Positions 32,186-43,218 of a DNA stretch of 64,000 nt are shown here, piece after piece (the stretch's first letter is position 1; every line of letters begins with the position of its first letter). Location: contig JBAJFG010000269.1 of assembly GCA_037903475.1 (NCBI GenBank), forward strand, positions 310,001-374,000. The letters are read 5' to 3'. The stretch comes from Ancylostoma caninum (taxonomy: Eukaryota; Nematoda; Chromadorea; Rhabditida; Ancylostomatidae). The position numbers and the translations under genes are program-made. The notes under the pieces were generated by a model. It did not search any database, was not told the DNA's origin, and saw nothing but the letters and a program-made list of their open reading frames with translations.

Positions 32186-35100
32186 ATGAGTCAGACAGCC
32201 GCGGCTGGGGCCATGAACCACTCGGCGAAGAATGGCTGGCCCAGTGAAATCTGGGATACGGCTAAATGGTCCCAGTGTTGGTCTGCTATCAAGTAAGTGG
32301 AGCGTTGTCTCGTGCAGTGCAGATGAAGATGGCGAATCGCAGCCGTATCCCACCACGATCGCATTTGTAGTCAAAATAGCCAAGAGCTGTTCGCGATGCT
32401 GCAATGGCCGACAGGCTACGTCAATTCTCTCTCTCTCTCTCTCTCTCTCTGCACCAACACTGCCTTAACACATCCCGCACTGATATGAAACTAGCTGCCA
32501 CTCATTCGTCCCTACGTAAAGCGAAAGACTAATCCAGAATAATGGGCCCGTTGACGAGATCGACAAATGCTGAAGAGAATGAAGTATTGCGCAAGAGAAA
32601 ACGGTGAATTCCTACCATGTTCCATGTTGGGGTTCACCCAACATGGAACATGGTAGGAATTCCACATCCTCGAAGCGGTCTTTTGGGAGCTCTATTGTTA
32701 GAATCCACAGCGTTTATATTCTGCCGGTCTTACGCCTTTGAACATCTTCGGAGGTCTCTAAGCATCACTTGCAAAATGTTTTTCTTACCTTCTTAACCGA
32801 ACCAACTATTCCAGGCTAAAGATACACCTAGTAATAGAGCATGGTGCTTTTACACAGTGTAGGGCATATTGTAACAAGAAAAGAGATGTGTGCGGGACAC
32901 GGTGACTAGGATGATTACATTAACGTGTTAATGCTTAGAAACTGTGTTGAGTTTTGTAACAGAAAGGAAGATCTTCGCCTCTACCATATCCAGTTTTAGG
33001 ATTAGAATGCAGGCGTGTCGGCGAGCTCCTTTGTCGGCACTGTGGAGCGAGTGTCACCAGGCAGTCTGAACTGATTAACGCTGCGACTTCTGAGCATCTG
33101 TATAAGTACAAGTATCAGTTTCCTATCGTTGGCGAAAATGCAACAATTTATGTCTTCGAGAATCCCAGTGGTTGGTTTCCGCTAACCTTTTATTCTACTC
33201 CAAATACTCGGAGGCTCGTTTCTGCTTCTACAAGATGAAACGAATTTCAAAACTCAAACATTTTAGCGGAAACGTTTCATGTGCTCACCGCTCGAACTGC
33301 TCATCTCAAACTACACGGCCAAGTAAGTTGGAACAAGAATTATCGGCAACACACAAACAGTGCCTTTGTGCTAAACGCAGCACCTACGGAAATTTTTGAC
33401 TTCTACGGGGTGACCCAAAAGTCTTTGGCCGGTGTTCATGTCGATTCATGGCCATGGCGTTTTTGAGCAACGGCGTTTGCTTTACAGCTTTTATTTTGAA
33501 ACATTAGTTGTGGGGATAAAAACCTTTCTCTGGATTACTCTCGTGTCTCATTTCGCCGTTGTTCGCCGCTTCCAAGCTGTCTGATCGAGCCAAGGGGTAT
33601 TATTCACTAGACGAAAGATGAATAAGCGGAGTGGATGTGTGCCACAGGGCGGTATCAGCAAACAACCCAGCCATTAATTCCGAAGGATCCTTTAAAGGCG
33701 GTCAAATTATGTTGAATGAAGTCGCCTGATGTTTACCGGACCAGGAGTGAGAATCAACGCTAAACTCTAATTTCGGAAGATTGCATATCGTTAAATGCTT
33801 CCACAGATTTACATTCGCTAAAATTCCAAACAATATGTATTTATTATACTTATAACTGAATAAATTCGAATAGCTCAATATGTTCGATTAATCATTCTGG
33901 AATAGATTCGAAAAATTCAGATGTCCAAAGAAGAGATAGATCTAAGTGCCTCCTTATAATTTCTGAAGAGTTGTGTTGCTCCCTCTTTTCCAAACATCTG
34001 AATTGTAGACCTAAATCGAATTTTGAAATCGAATTTTTGAATACGATGGTATCTAGTGCATCGTCCAGTGCTACTATAGCGTTTATGTATGAGGGATACC
34101 AAGGGCGCGCATCAGTATTTGTTTTGAAAGAATGGAATGCAGGCACACCCCACCGTTCAGATCGTTGTCTGTCTAGTAGCTCTAACTCAACTCGAGATTC
34201 TGAAAGGAAAGGGTCCATTGGTATCTACACCTAGGTTTGAGCTTTGAAGACCACCTTGAAGGAAATCTAGGAGAAAATTAATGCCGAGGTGTAGATGCCC
34301 GCTCGCATCTGCTGTGGTGCGTTTTCGCTTCATGAACACCAACAACATCGGAGCTTTTGAGACCTCAGTGGAAAATCCTCGTTATCAATTCCCTCATTAA
34401 ACCGCTGCTATAGTTTGCTTATCCTTCCTCATTACGTAGAGTTTTTGCTGCACTTGAAATTCACCCATTGACTTCTGGGTCACTCTGTAGATTTCAGCAT
34501 AATCCGAGGTAATTGGATACCCTGAACGCTGTCACAGTGTTGAAATTCCTTGAAACGATCGAAATTCCTATCTTCTGTGCTCTCTCAGCTCATAGTCCTA
34601 GAATAGAGTGAGCCAAGTTTGCCACAACCATACGAAAAGGTCGATAACGGAGCTTTTTTAGCAGCTTTGTTGCTGACAAAACCGCTTATTCGCATTGTTC
34701 AACAGCGCTTTTGGGCAACAAGTGAACTACATAACACTATCATCTGTTATTGAGAAAAATTTCAAGCATTAGCCTTTCTTCTTTTGTACACGGTGGCTGG
34801 AAGGCGTTTTTTGCAAATGATTTATTAGGTGTTAACACAAGTCCTTGCGCTTTTTTTTCGGATGCACTTTTCTCCACCAATTTGCCATCTTTTAGGAAAA
34901 ATAATACGATTCGAGAGCGCTATTCTTCCTCTACAAGAACCTTGGGAATGTTTCTCTTAAAGGGATAGTTTGCTTTGAGATTTAATCCTGCGAATTGGAG
35001 CAACGAGTCAATAAAAAACAGCGCAACCGACAGCCACCTATCCTGTCAATCAGTTAAGGCTCGAAAGGCCATCGAAACTGGCCAAAACCTGTGCTAAGTA

Positions 35101-36173
35101 TGCAAGAGACGTTTTGCTTGAAATGGCTGGTCATCAGCGATTTTCTAAGATCAAAGAAGACATATTTTTTCTCGATGACACCAGCCACTTCAACTGAACA
35201 AATTTCATACACGAAGACTCGGGAATTGCTCCAAAGGAATGGTATGGTCTGGATGGACATCACACTTCTTAGATTTACCAAATTACTGGGGTAATTCTGT
35301 TAAAACAGTCTAATAGCGGGAGTCTATTCATCTTACACCATGGTGACATCAGACCCCACCTTTCAAAAATCGTCAGAGTGGCGTTCCAACAGTTCCGCTG
35401 ATGATGTTATTCTGCTTTTATATGCTGCAGAGCTTACACGCTCCAACAGTATGGAATGCTTTCTGGTCCCTACTGAATACAAGGAAGAAAATGAGTTTTT
35501 TCTTGAATTGGCTCTTTTCTTCTTAAGCATAAAAATCAAGTGATTCAATAGTCCTGGGAAAACACGTAATGATAGGATTGTAGGATTGTAGAGGAAGGAA
35601 AGCACTTTCAGAAGATATAGTGCATGTTAGAGGGTTCTAAGGAGAAAATCGACGTCGACTATCTTGGATGCCCATGTACCTGGGCTATCTTTACGAAGGA
35701 TGTAAGGCCTCGAAACACTCCCGATAGTGACCCACTCGACTGTTCTGTTTAGGATGTATGCAGAGGGGAGTCAGCAAGCAACAAATACTCTTTAAATAAT
35801 CTCAGAGAGGTGAGGACGAATTAGGTTAGGCTTGCCTGCGGCAATCGCCATTTCTGCTGTCGCTCGTTTGAAGCTTTACGAAGACGCGTTGTAGACATTT
35901 TGAGTGACTCATTTATATAGTGTTTCTTAAAATGTTTTTGTTTCATGGGTTTGAAAAAATTCGACCGTGAACATATATTTTCGAAAGTGCAGGGTTTTTG
36001 CACATGTCAATACTTTCCAGCCATCCTGTAGAATGTTGCTTCTGATGGAACATGTCATACCCTCAATGTGAGTTTTATGTTGTTAAGCCTTCTTCCGAGG
36101 CAACATGGTTCGATGGAATGCAATGGACACCCTGCATTTGCAGTTACTGCGAGCGTCATCTTGGATGGTATTT
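32186..36173 (+). CDS. CULT-domain (cereblon-type ligand-binding) protein
   Basis: The CULT domain is the zinc-bound beta-tent fold that in cereblon binds thalidomide; nematodes have additional small CULT proteins. Exons with agreeing phases: 32186-32292 (or starting at an upstream acceptor), 33013-33170, 33267-33322, 36088-36173. Visible features are the first zinc pair LCRHC, FENPS, FHVLTARTAHLKLHGQ, then PSSEATWFDGMQWTP with CICSYC as the second zinc pair, and HLGWY. The three tryptophans of the cereblon aromatic cage (in ATW, MQW and LGW) are all present, so ligand binding looks intact. The 5' end is unresolved: no signal peptide is seen, and the first exon may not hold the true start. 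The 3' end is open; a possible last exon starts at 36285 after GCTGTTTCAG and would give GWYF. The 2.8-kb third intron holds a transposon. Which nematode CULT gene this corresponds to is not known. Confidence 0.75.
32427..32450 (+). repeat. (CT)n microsatellite
   Basis: About 11 CT units in the first intron of the CULT-domain gene. Confidence 0.9.
32606..32662. repeat. Perfect 25-bp inverted repeat with 7-nt loop
   Basis: The arms 32606-32630 and 32638-32662 are exact reverse complements (GAATTCCTACCATGTTCCAT followed by GTTGG) separated by GGTTCAC. The arms read further outward with small mismatches. It lies in intron 1 of the CULT-domain gene. A perfect stem of this length could be a recent duplication or a structured RNA precursor. 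Confidence 0.9.
33406..34487. mobile_element. Tc1/mariner-type element, 1082 bp, decayed
   Basis: The left end CGGGGTGACCCAAAAGTCTT and right end (inverse CAGAGTGACCCAGAAGTC) are bordered by TA (33404-33405, 34488-34489). A 108-codon frame at 33892-34218 on the minus strand matches nothing I know. A plus-strand fragment GPGVRINAKL may be transposase debris. It lies in the third intron of the CULT-domain gene. Confidence 0.65.
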
Positions 36174-36289
36174 GTTTCATTCTTTGGCTAATTATTTATA
36201 TGTAAATGATAGCTTGCTAGTGTTTGCTTGCTACTATGGTACAAAATCCACCTCTTTGCTTCGAAGTCAATGTAGCTGTTTCAGCAAAG

Positions 36290-36405
36290 TAGTGATTTTT
36301 TCGAAGACCTTCTGCGCTAACAAACGTCTGGATACTATGTACTCATTGCTACATATCTGTGGGTTGTGACCGATGTCCGTGATTTTTTCGAAGACCTTCT
36401 GCGAC
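36290..36405 (+). repeat. Direct duplication of a 25-bp segment
   Basis: GTGATTTTTTCGAAGACCTT plus CTGCG occurs at about 36292 and again at about 36380. The first copy overlaps the possible last exon of the CULT-domain gene, so the duplication may have altered its C-terminus. Confidence 0.75.
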
Positions 36406-36599
36406 TATTTCGGGCTCTTTTGAATGCTTGCCCGTAAATTTCTGAATTTCACTGGAATGTTGCTTGGAAAGCAAGAGCAACGACAACAAAGCAATCCTCG
36501 TCCTGGGTCGTCCGATTAATATCCGTTTACGAATCGGAGCATTCCTTGTCGGACTCCAGAAAGCTTACTGTTTTACGATTTTTCAAAAATAACTAGGCA

Positions 36600-36830
36600 G
36601 AATATGTAGGTTGATAACTTGACGAGTTGACGAGTTTAGAATGTCATCGCTTAATTCCTCTTCTATCATAGAAGATAGGTTCAGTAGTCAACAATACTCT
36701 TCTGTAATGGATTGCTCTAAAAAACACTTCCAAGTACACTTATTCCCTGTAGTGTCGCGACGGCTACTTTGTAGATGAAACTTACCATTTTCTGCTCGCA
36801 TCAAAAACAAACCCTATTACCCTGTGGTTT
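36600..36830 (+). repeat. Diverged repeat, second copy at 39.84-40.08 kb
   Basis: It shares TTGACGAGTT, CATAGAA.AT, CCAAGTA.ACTTATTCC and GTAG.TGAAACTTACCATTTT in order with 39840-40075, in the same orientation and with clear divergence. It is a remnant of an interspersed element flanking the decayed mariner copy. Confidence 0.6.
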
Positions 36831-36989
36831 ATTTTGCTTCAATTGATTAAACTTCTCAAATGGAGCCCAAGCAGATGCTGTAGCATCACTAACCGGAAAT
36901 TCAGCTACACAAGAAAGGCTATTAGCTGTTTCCTTGGGGATCGAGCTGAGTTTATCAGCGTGTGGATTTTACAGACATCGCACAGACTG

Positions 36990-38015
36990 TATTATTTTCT
37001 TTGCTACTTCGCGTTTGTGGTATTGCTGCGCTTTCCGATAAGCACCTCCCCGATCTTGTCGCTGTAGAAGGAGGCTCGCTTCAACTGGGAAACCATCAAC
37101 TCCGTTGCTTAGATGTGTTTACGTTTAGTGAGAAATTTTCCAGGAATATTGTTCTCTAGTGATATGGCCAGCTGGTATTCTAGATATAAGGAGTAAAACG
37201 GATGGAAAATGACTTTCCAGCAAGACCTCGAAAAAATCATACGTGAAAGTCTCAAGATATGGTTGGGCGTTGGTCGGTGTGAACAAGATTCAGATGTTCA
37301 AGTGCAACTCCTGAACAAGTTCTTGGATAGGAGTGACTTGGTTGTGTATATAAATGGAAGCCATTACCATACCTTTCTCTATTAGTAGCTTCCAGTGCTC
37401 ATCTCCTTGGGCACTGCACAAGACATGCAGGAGAATCTAATTTTTGTACTGGCCTGGTTTTTGAGGTTTAGCGCTGCTGTTCCGGTGGGAACCCTAAACC
37501 TATCCACACTTAGCAGTAGCTCACACTCCAAGTACTCGCATTCAATTAATGGATTACTTGAATCAGAAAAAAAAAACTTCGGGTTTACGCAGGAGTTGAA
37601 AGACCCACATGGCCCTCTTGTCCTTGCTCGCCTGGGCGAAGTCATGTGGAAAAATTTGACACAGCAGATTTATGAAACCAATTCTTTGCAGTCCACATGC
37701 TGTAGCTGGTTGGAAGCGCGATAAAGCATACACCAATTGACATGTGGTTTTTCGGAAGTCACCTTTCAGCTGCGTCTTCAGAGCTTCCAAATCCAACTCG
37801 AATGGTTTTCTAAAACACGGTTTATCTCCAAGCGCATTATCTCTGCAAGAGAAGTTATCGAACCATGACGTCACAGTTGCAAGAATGAGAATGTCCTCGA
37901 TATTTTTAATGCACATACATTGGTGAGCTACGGGTTCCTCAACGTTCGCAATAAACCGGAACAGTATGCACTGCTGCAGACGAGTTTCAATAGGCGCACG
38001 GTTCTTGCGTAGCAT
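36990..38015 (-). pseudogene. mariner transposase pseudogene
   Basis: The N-terminal helix-turn-helix region is still an open frame of 150 codons (37563-38015): DKPCFRKPFELDLEALKTQL, then TTCQLV, GLQRIGFINLL and ASKDKRA, matching the DKPR.GRP.E.....L......TTR.LA..L pattern of mariner transposases. Beyond it, debris in several frames is recognisable downstream on the minus strand: a HTDQRPTIS segment in place of HDNARPH, and EASFYSDKIGEVLIG near 37060 in place of the FY..GI..L ending. Many stops and frameshifts separate these. Terminal inverted repeats were not found. Confidence 0.7.
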
Positions 38016-38019
38016 TGCG

Positions 38020-41000
38020 AAATTCAGGACGCATGACCATTCCTTTAGTAACGCATGTATACTGCTTCCTCAAGATCCCGATTAGGTCAGCATTAGATCT
38101 TGTAATTACAAGATACAATGCAATAAACATATAGGAACAGAATTTATGAATCAACCTAATACCACATAACTTCTAAGTTACGTCGAAATAAATATGAGCA
38201 GCCACTAAATTATGGTCTCATCTAGTAGCACTCCAAATCTACACCTCACGGTTTCAATATTTAAAGGCAGTTAGGGGTAGGATATATCAGCAAGAACAGG
38301 TTTCGGGCGCTTCTTTCCATTTTGTCATTTTCTAAATAGGCACTGGTGGTTAAGCATCAAGATTTTAATGTCACATCATCTCTTGAGATATTTTGCCATA
38401 TCCTGAGGGAGAGGAAGCGGAATGTCTCTGATAAACTACGCCATCACGCCTGTTGAATATTCGTTCCGCAAGAGTGCCTGCTCTGGAACGACTTTCCAAA
38501 AATTTCGCGATACTCAAGTAAGTAGCCCTAAGCTTCTTGCATGCAAGCCAGTTTATAACCTCCGCATCACAGCCTTTGGGGGAACGATCACAGCTCGTGG
38601 GGCAACAGAATAAGCTTTGACTTTGCGGTATAACTGTGCTCCGCCAGTGTTTGCCGTCCCCAAGTCTTTGAGAAGGTGCAACGTTTGTATCATAGAATTA
38701 CTGGCGCGGCTTCTTCATACTGGAAATCTCCGATACGGAAATTATCGTGGGTGCCAGCTCTAACGTTACGCTGGCATGTCCAAAACGGCTAGACTGTAGC
38801 TTCTCAGATTTACTCTACCAAAACATGCTTATAGTTATGAAAACAAATTGAACTAATCGTTAAATTGTGCCAAATGTAACCAGAAACTATCAAAGTTCAG
38901 GTGTCACTAGGTAGGGAATACGTCTGCGCAGGATCTTTAGGCAGAATAAAGCTTCAAGGCCAAGTTTGGCCGTTCTAGACATATTGGATTGGCGTGTGAC
39001 CTCTTGTATTCTTTTGGCCAGTTATGTAGGATGGCACAGCATTCACTGTGGCTGGTGCTTTTTCAAACTTTGGCGTGAACACTGAAGTGAGCCTCATTAT
39101 GTGTACATTTCTGATGTTGCTTCAGATATTTTCTGGATCATAATCTCATCGAGTTCGAGAGGCAAATCACATGTGTCTCACTTGTCGGATTTCGCCAAAC
39201 GGGGAGGCTTTGAAAGAGTTAACCACAAACGCTCGGTTTCCATACAGGGATTTATTTTTTGTGTTGAATATATACTGATTGATTAACAGTCAACATTACT
39301 GGTCGGGAGCATAGCCTTTACTGTCTGATACGGACCTACGACTTTCCACTTCCCCCGCCGTTACTCTAGAGACCTTCATGGCAGTTGATCGCATTTAATG
39401 AAAACATCCATCTTATTCCATCACATTACCCATTCATTAACATCGCGAAACCTTTTTTCAAGCATTACATTGTCGAAGAGTCAGGGAAGTGTCTCATATG
39501 AATCATTTGCACGACTTTCTTTCTAAGTGACTTTTCCATGGAAGTGCATTTTCGGAAGTATGCGTGGTCATGAATTACAAACCGTAAAACCTCAACCTCC
39601 TTGCTAGTCGCCACCGGGAAATGTGATAGAATGTGAAGTTGGAGAAAAAAAGTTTCCCCCCACTGAAGGCCACTCTCCCACCTATTTGCAATTTTATGAA
39701 TGAAATCCTTCCAAGGTGACCCGATTAGGAATTGAATGGAAATAAATGCTTAGAAGTTATGGTAGTTACAAGATTTGTGATGGTAAGAAGCGCTTCCAAG
39801 CGGAACTATTCCTGCAGTGCCGTGACAGCTACAAAGGAGCTTGGTAGCTTGACGAGTTCAGACCGTCATAGCCTGAATGATCTTTACCATAGAAAGATCT
39901 GTTCAATGCTCGACAGTGCGTGGATTATATCAACCTTTTATCATGGATTACAGTGAAAAGAGTTCCCAAGTAAACTTATTCCTACAGAGCTATGTTGGCT
40001 ACATACTTCGTAGGTGAAACTTACCATTTTGTACTCTCGTCAGTAACAGACCTGGCACCCTGTCTGTGTTGTGCATTGTTCTATGCAGTTTTTCTTCTTT
40101 TGTGAAATGACTCACTCCCCCCCCCCTCCCCCCTCGCCCTCCCCTCCCATTCCTGCCATTTACCTCCGAATATTGAGTCGCCACTGTTAGCGCATATAAA
40201 AAATAGTAATAACAAGTAACAATGTGATATACACGAAGAAGTCTCATTGAATCTTCATCAGCTGAGTTTATTTTGCTCTCATACAGTGTTCGAGGATTGC
40301 GAATGCGGTTTTAAAAATTACAGGAACGCCCACCATGGAATTGCTGTTTCTAAAAATTTCCATGCTATTGTGTTAGCGACTCTCCACTATGAATTAGCTG
40401 TGAATGTTGGATGAATCTCACAAAGGCTCTGGTTTTGACAAGTTTTTGAAAATGCGATGTTGAAGCGGTCATTATCTTCTTTCACTTGGAGTGGAAAAGC
40501 GGACCTAGTACGCAACATCCAAGCGCTGATTTCAGAGAGTCATTACCTTCCTCTTCCAGCATTCGTTTTGGAATCTCGAAAATTAAGTGCAATTGCACGT
40601 GAACAAGCTGTGAACTATGCAGTATGTATACTCAGGATGTCAGAAATAGGTGATAGGAAGTGTGAATAAAATCCTTGACAACATTTTGACAGATGAAATA
40701 TGAATGTTTTGATTTAAGGGAGCCTAGAGGATCTGTTATGAGCAATCATTTTTTATCTTTTCGAACGTACTAGATTTTTGAAAAGTCTTGAAAAATGGAT
40801 GGCGCACTTGCTCGATCCTGAACAAGGATGTATTCGAAGGAGATAGTCAGCCAATTGTTTTGAACAGTTCATTTGAATTTCAAGCCAGAATTAGTTTTTA
40901 AGTTTGCCAAGGAAAATGTCAATCTGTTTTAGGTTAGTATCAATCGATAATCTTGAAGGCTCTTGAAATAACTATCAAGAGGCACCTCCAAGTTTGAGCA

Positions 41001-41024
41001 AAAAGAAAAAAAAAGAAACGATGC
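38020..41024. other. No supported gene; mixed repeats
   Basis: It contains an orphan TTAAAGGCAG terminus near 38266, a repeat at about 38560-38670 related to 54815-54925, the second copy of the 36.6-kb repeat (39840-40075), a C-rich tract (40118-40150), and a 70-codon frame at 40457-40669 (MLKRSLSSFTWSGKADL) that is coding-like but unrecognised. Confidence 0.4.
38560..38675 (+). repeat. Interspersed repeat shared with 54.8 kb
   Basis: ACAGCTCGTGGGGCAACAGA followed by ATAAGCTTTGACTTTGCGG and TAACTG aligns with 54826-54925 (AGCTCGTGGGGCGACGAAAT...). Same orientation, moderately diverged. Confidence 0.6.
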
Positions 41025-41028
41025 TTAA

Positions 41029-41539
41029 AAGCAAGGTCCGGTCAAAATCTTGCCCACCTTTCTTGCTCTTTGGATCCAAGCCATATGTGTAGCACGTAGC
41101 TCAAGTTTGAGACCTCAATATAACCTCAGTCGCTAGATATGGGACAAAACATCCGAGGATCGCGGTAGCCGTGGAAAAAACGCGCTCCAACCGACAAAGG
41201 CTGCGTGAGTGCATACTGAACAACGATGGACCCTGAGATATCTACAATCTAACGAACACTTCGCAAAACCTTCTCCACCCCATCAGACCGACCACTGGTC
41301 CTCTGAATATCAATTTTTTCCTACGACGCCACAATAGATAGCATGTAGGGTGCGCCGTATAACGTCATTTGAAAGCACGGACGCCGCAATCCCGCAAACG
41401 CTGTACCGAACTTGGTCGATGGAACGCGTTTGTTGTGGGACCTCTTCAGGAATTTTTCTATAGCTTTCGTCCAAGGCGTTGCAGTCGGCTTCGAGTCCAG
41501 TAGAAATTCGGGAGATGGAACTTTGCCTGGATCTTGCCT
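41029..41539 (+). mobile_element. TTAA-flanked MITE family B, copy 1 (511 bp)
   Basis: Left terminus AAGCAAGGTCCGGTCAAAAT preceded by TTAA (41025-41028). The right terminus ends GATCTTGCCT followed by CTAA, a one-base decay of TTAA. It is collinear with 48698-49213 over the whole length, and with 42283-42797 in inverted orientation. Confidence 0.85.
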
Positions 41540-42282
41540 CTAAATGCCACTATACATAATATCTGACTTGAAAATGTAGAGGTGATCAGCAAGCTAAAAA
41601 CAGACCGGGCCAAAAAGTTGTCCTTTGAGAGAGGTTGGAGTGGGAAATAAATTATTGCTTGGATCTGCCAAATTTTGTTTTCGTCGCCATTTCGGAAACT
41701 TCAAACCGCCTTCGTTTGCTTAATTTTGTCATGATTCTCACTGCATTCATTTTTTGTTTACAGTGTAATTTGCTAGCTACATATGCCCGTAGTCACTCGT
41801 TCTGCGTTGTGCAGTGTGGTTGTGAATTACCTGTGCAGCAATACTGTAATGCTAAAACCGTACCTTGAATTATCGTGAGGTCAGATTTCAAAGACAGCTT
41901 GTGGACCCTTCTTTGATTAATATTTGTTGGAGAATTTTCAGATTTTTTCCATCAACGGAGGGACAGACCCTTGAAAGCTGAAAGGGGCCATCCACAATTC
42001 CCACAGGCAAAACTGGCGTTCTATTCTGAGCCACGATTGCAGCATGAGGGACTCTTTCGAATCCAAATTATTGATGGGAACTGAGTAGGTCGTGCACTCT
42101 AACGGTCACTAATCCAGAAGTGCGATGTCGTGGAAGACGATGCAGACGAGGGTGTTATCGATGCTTAGTGATGAAGTTAAAAGTCGCTGAAATTGTGTTT
42201 GGAAGCGTAAGGTCTAGATTGCGCAGGCAAATTTGGATCACAACAGCTCTATTGCCTGCTACGAGGGCTATCCAACACTTAA

Positions 42283-42797
42283 AGGCAAGGTCCATGCAAA
42301 ATCTCATCTCCCAAATTTCTATTGGATTCGTCGCCCGAGGCGACGCCTTGGACGAAAACTACAGAAAAATCCCTGAAAAGGTCTCACAACAAACGCTTTC
42401 CATCGACCAATTTGGGTACGGCGTTTGCGGGTTTGCGGCATCCGTGCTTTCAGAGGACGCTATACGGCGCGCCTTACATGCTGTCTGTTGTGGCGTCGTG
42501 GGAAGAAAATTGATATTAAAACGACCAGTGGTCCGTCAAATGGGCTGGGGAAGGTCTCTGGAAGTGTTACTTAAGCTGTATGTATCTGAGCGTCCATCGT
42601 TGTTTAGTATGCACTCGCGCAGCTTTATCGGTTGGAGCGCGTTTTCCCACGGCTACCGTAATCCTAGGACGTTTTGTCCCATATCTAGCGACAGAGCTTA
42701 TACCGAGGTCTCAAACTTGAGATACGTGCTACACATGTGGTTTGGACTCCAGAAAGCAAGAAACCTGGGTAGGCAAGATTTTGACCGGACCTTGCCT
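42283..42797 (-). mobile_element. TTAA-flanked MITE family B, copy 2 (515 bp), inverted
   Basis: Termini AGGCAAGGTCC and its inverse GGACCTTGCCT with exact TTAA on both sides (42279-42282, 42798-42801). A long open frame (42120-42821) crosses the element and its flank; the same reading frame is open in copy 3 over most of the length (residues such as CGFAASVLS and RRALHAVCCGVVG are shared), but there is no start inside the element and no domain. No transposase is present. Confidence 0.88.
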
Positions 42798-42801
42798 TTA
42801 A

Positions 42802-43218
42802 ATTATGTTCACCAGAAATGAATCCTTGTACAGAATTTTATTCGTTTTAGGTTAGGTGCCCGAGTAATTCTCGGCCAAGCTATAAAAAGTTCTGTTATTA
42901 CTTCCCACGTTTTTGTAGATCTAATACCAATTTCCATAGGTTGTCATAGAACAACAGTTTGGCGTAAATGGCTCAGAAGATCTATGAGTCAGACTATCTG
43001 TGGTATTCGCTTCGAAATGAGCTTTCCACAGCGTAAAATTCTCAAGCCGCTTGAACACTTTTTAAAAAAGGTGAAACCAATTTTGGTGTGCAAGGCAATT
43101 TTGCTCTCGAGCAATATGAGTACGTGATTAGTTTTAGGTAATTCGTCTTCTTTCCGACGCGCAACCTCAGCATTTGTTCGTCGTTTTTGCTGCAGAAGTC
43201 TCAACTATCTTCGGAACG
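42802..43218. other. No supported gene
   Basis: Short spacer between a MITE and the 2.1-kb foldback. Nothing recognised. Confidence 0.5.

Noticed and set aside
32036..32404. 122-codon minus-strand frame
   Set aside because: It is antisense to an exon of the CULT gene, which has better support from splice phase.
37395..37724. 109-codon plus-strand frame
   Set aside because: It is antisense to the decayed mariner transposase.
42120..42821. 233-codon frame
   Set aside because: It crosses a MITE present in three copies and its flank, with no domain; the frame itself is reported as a curiosity only.
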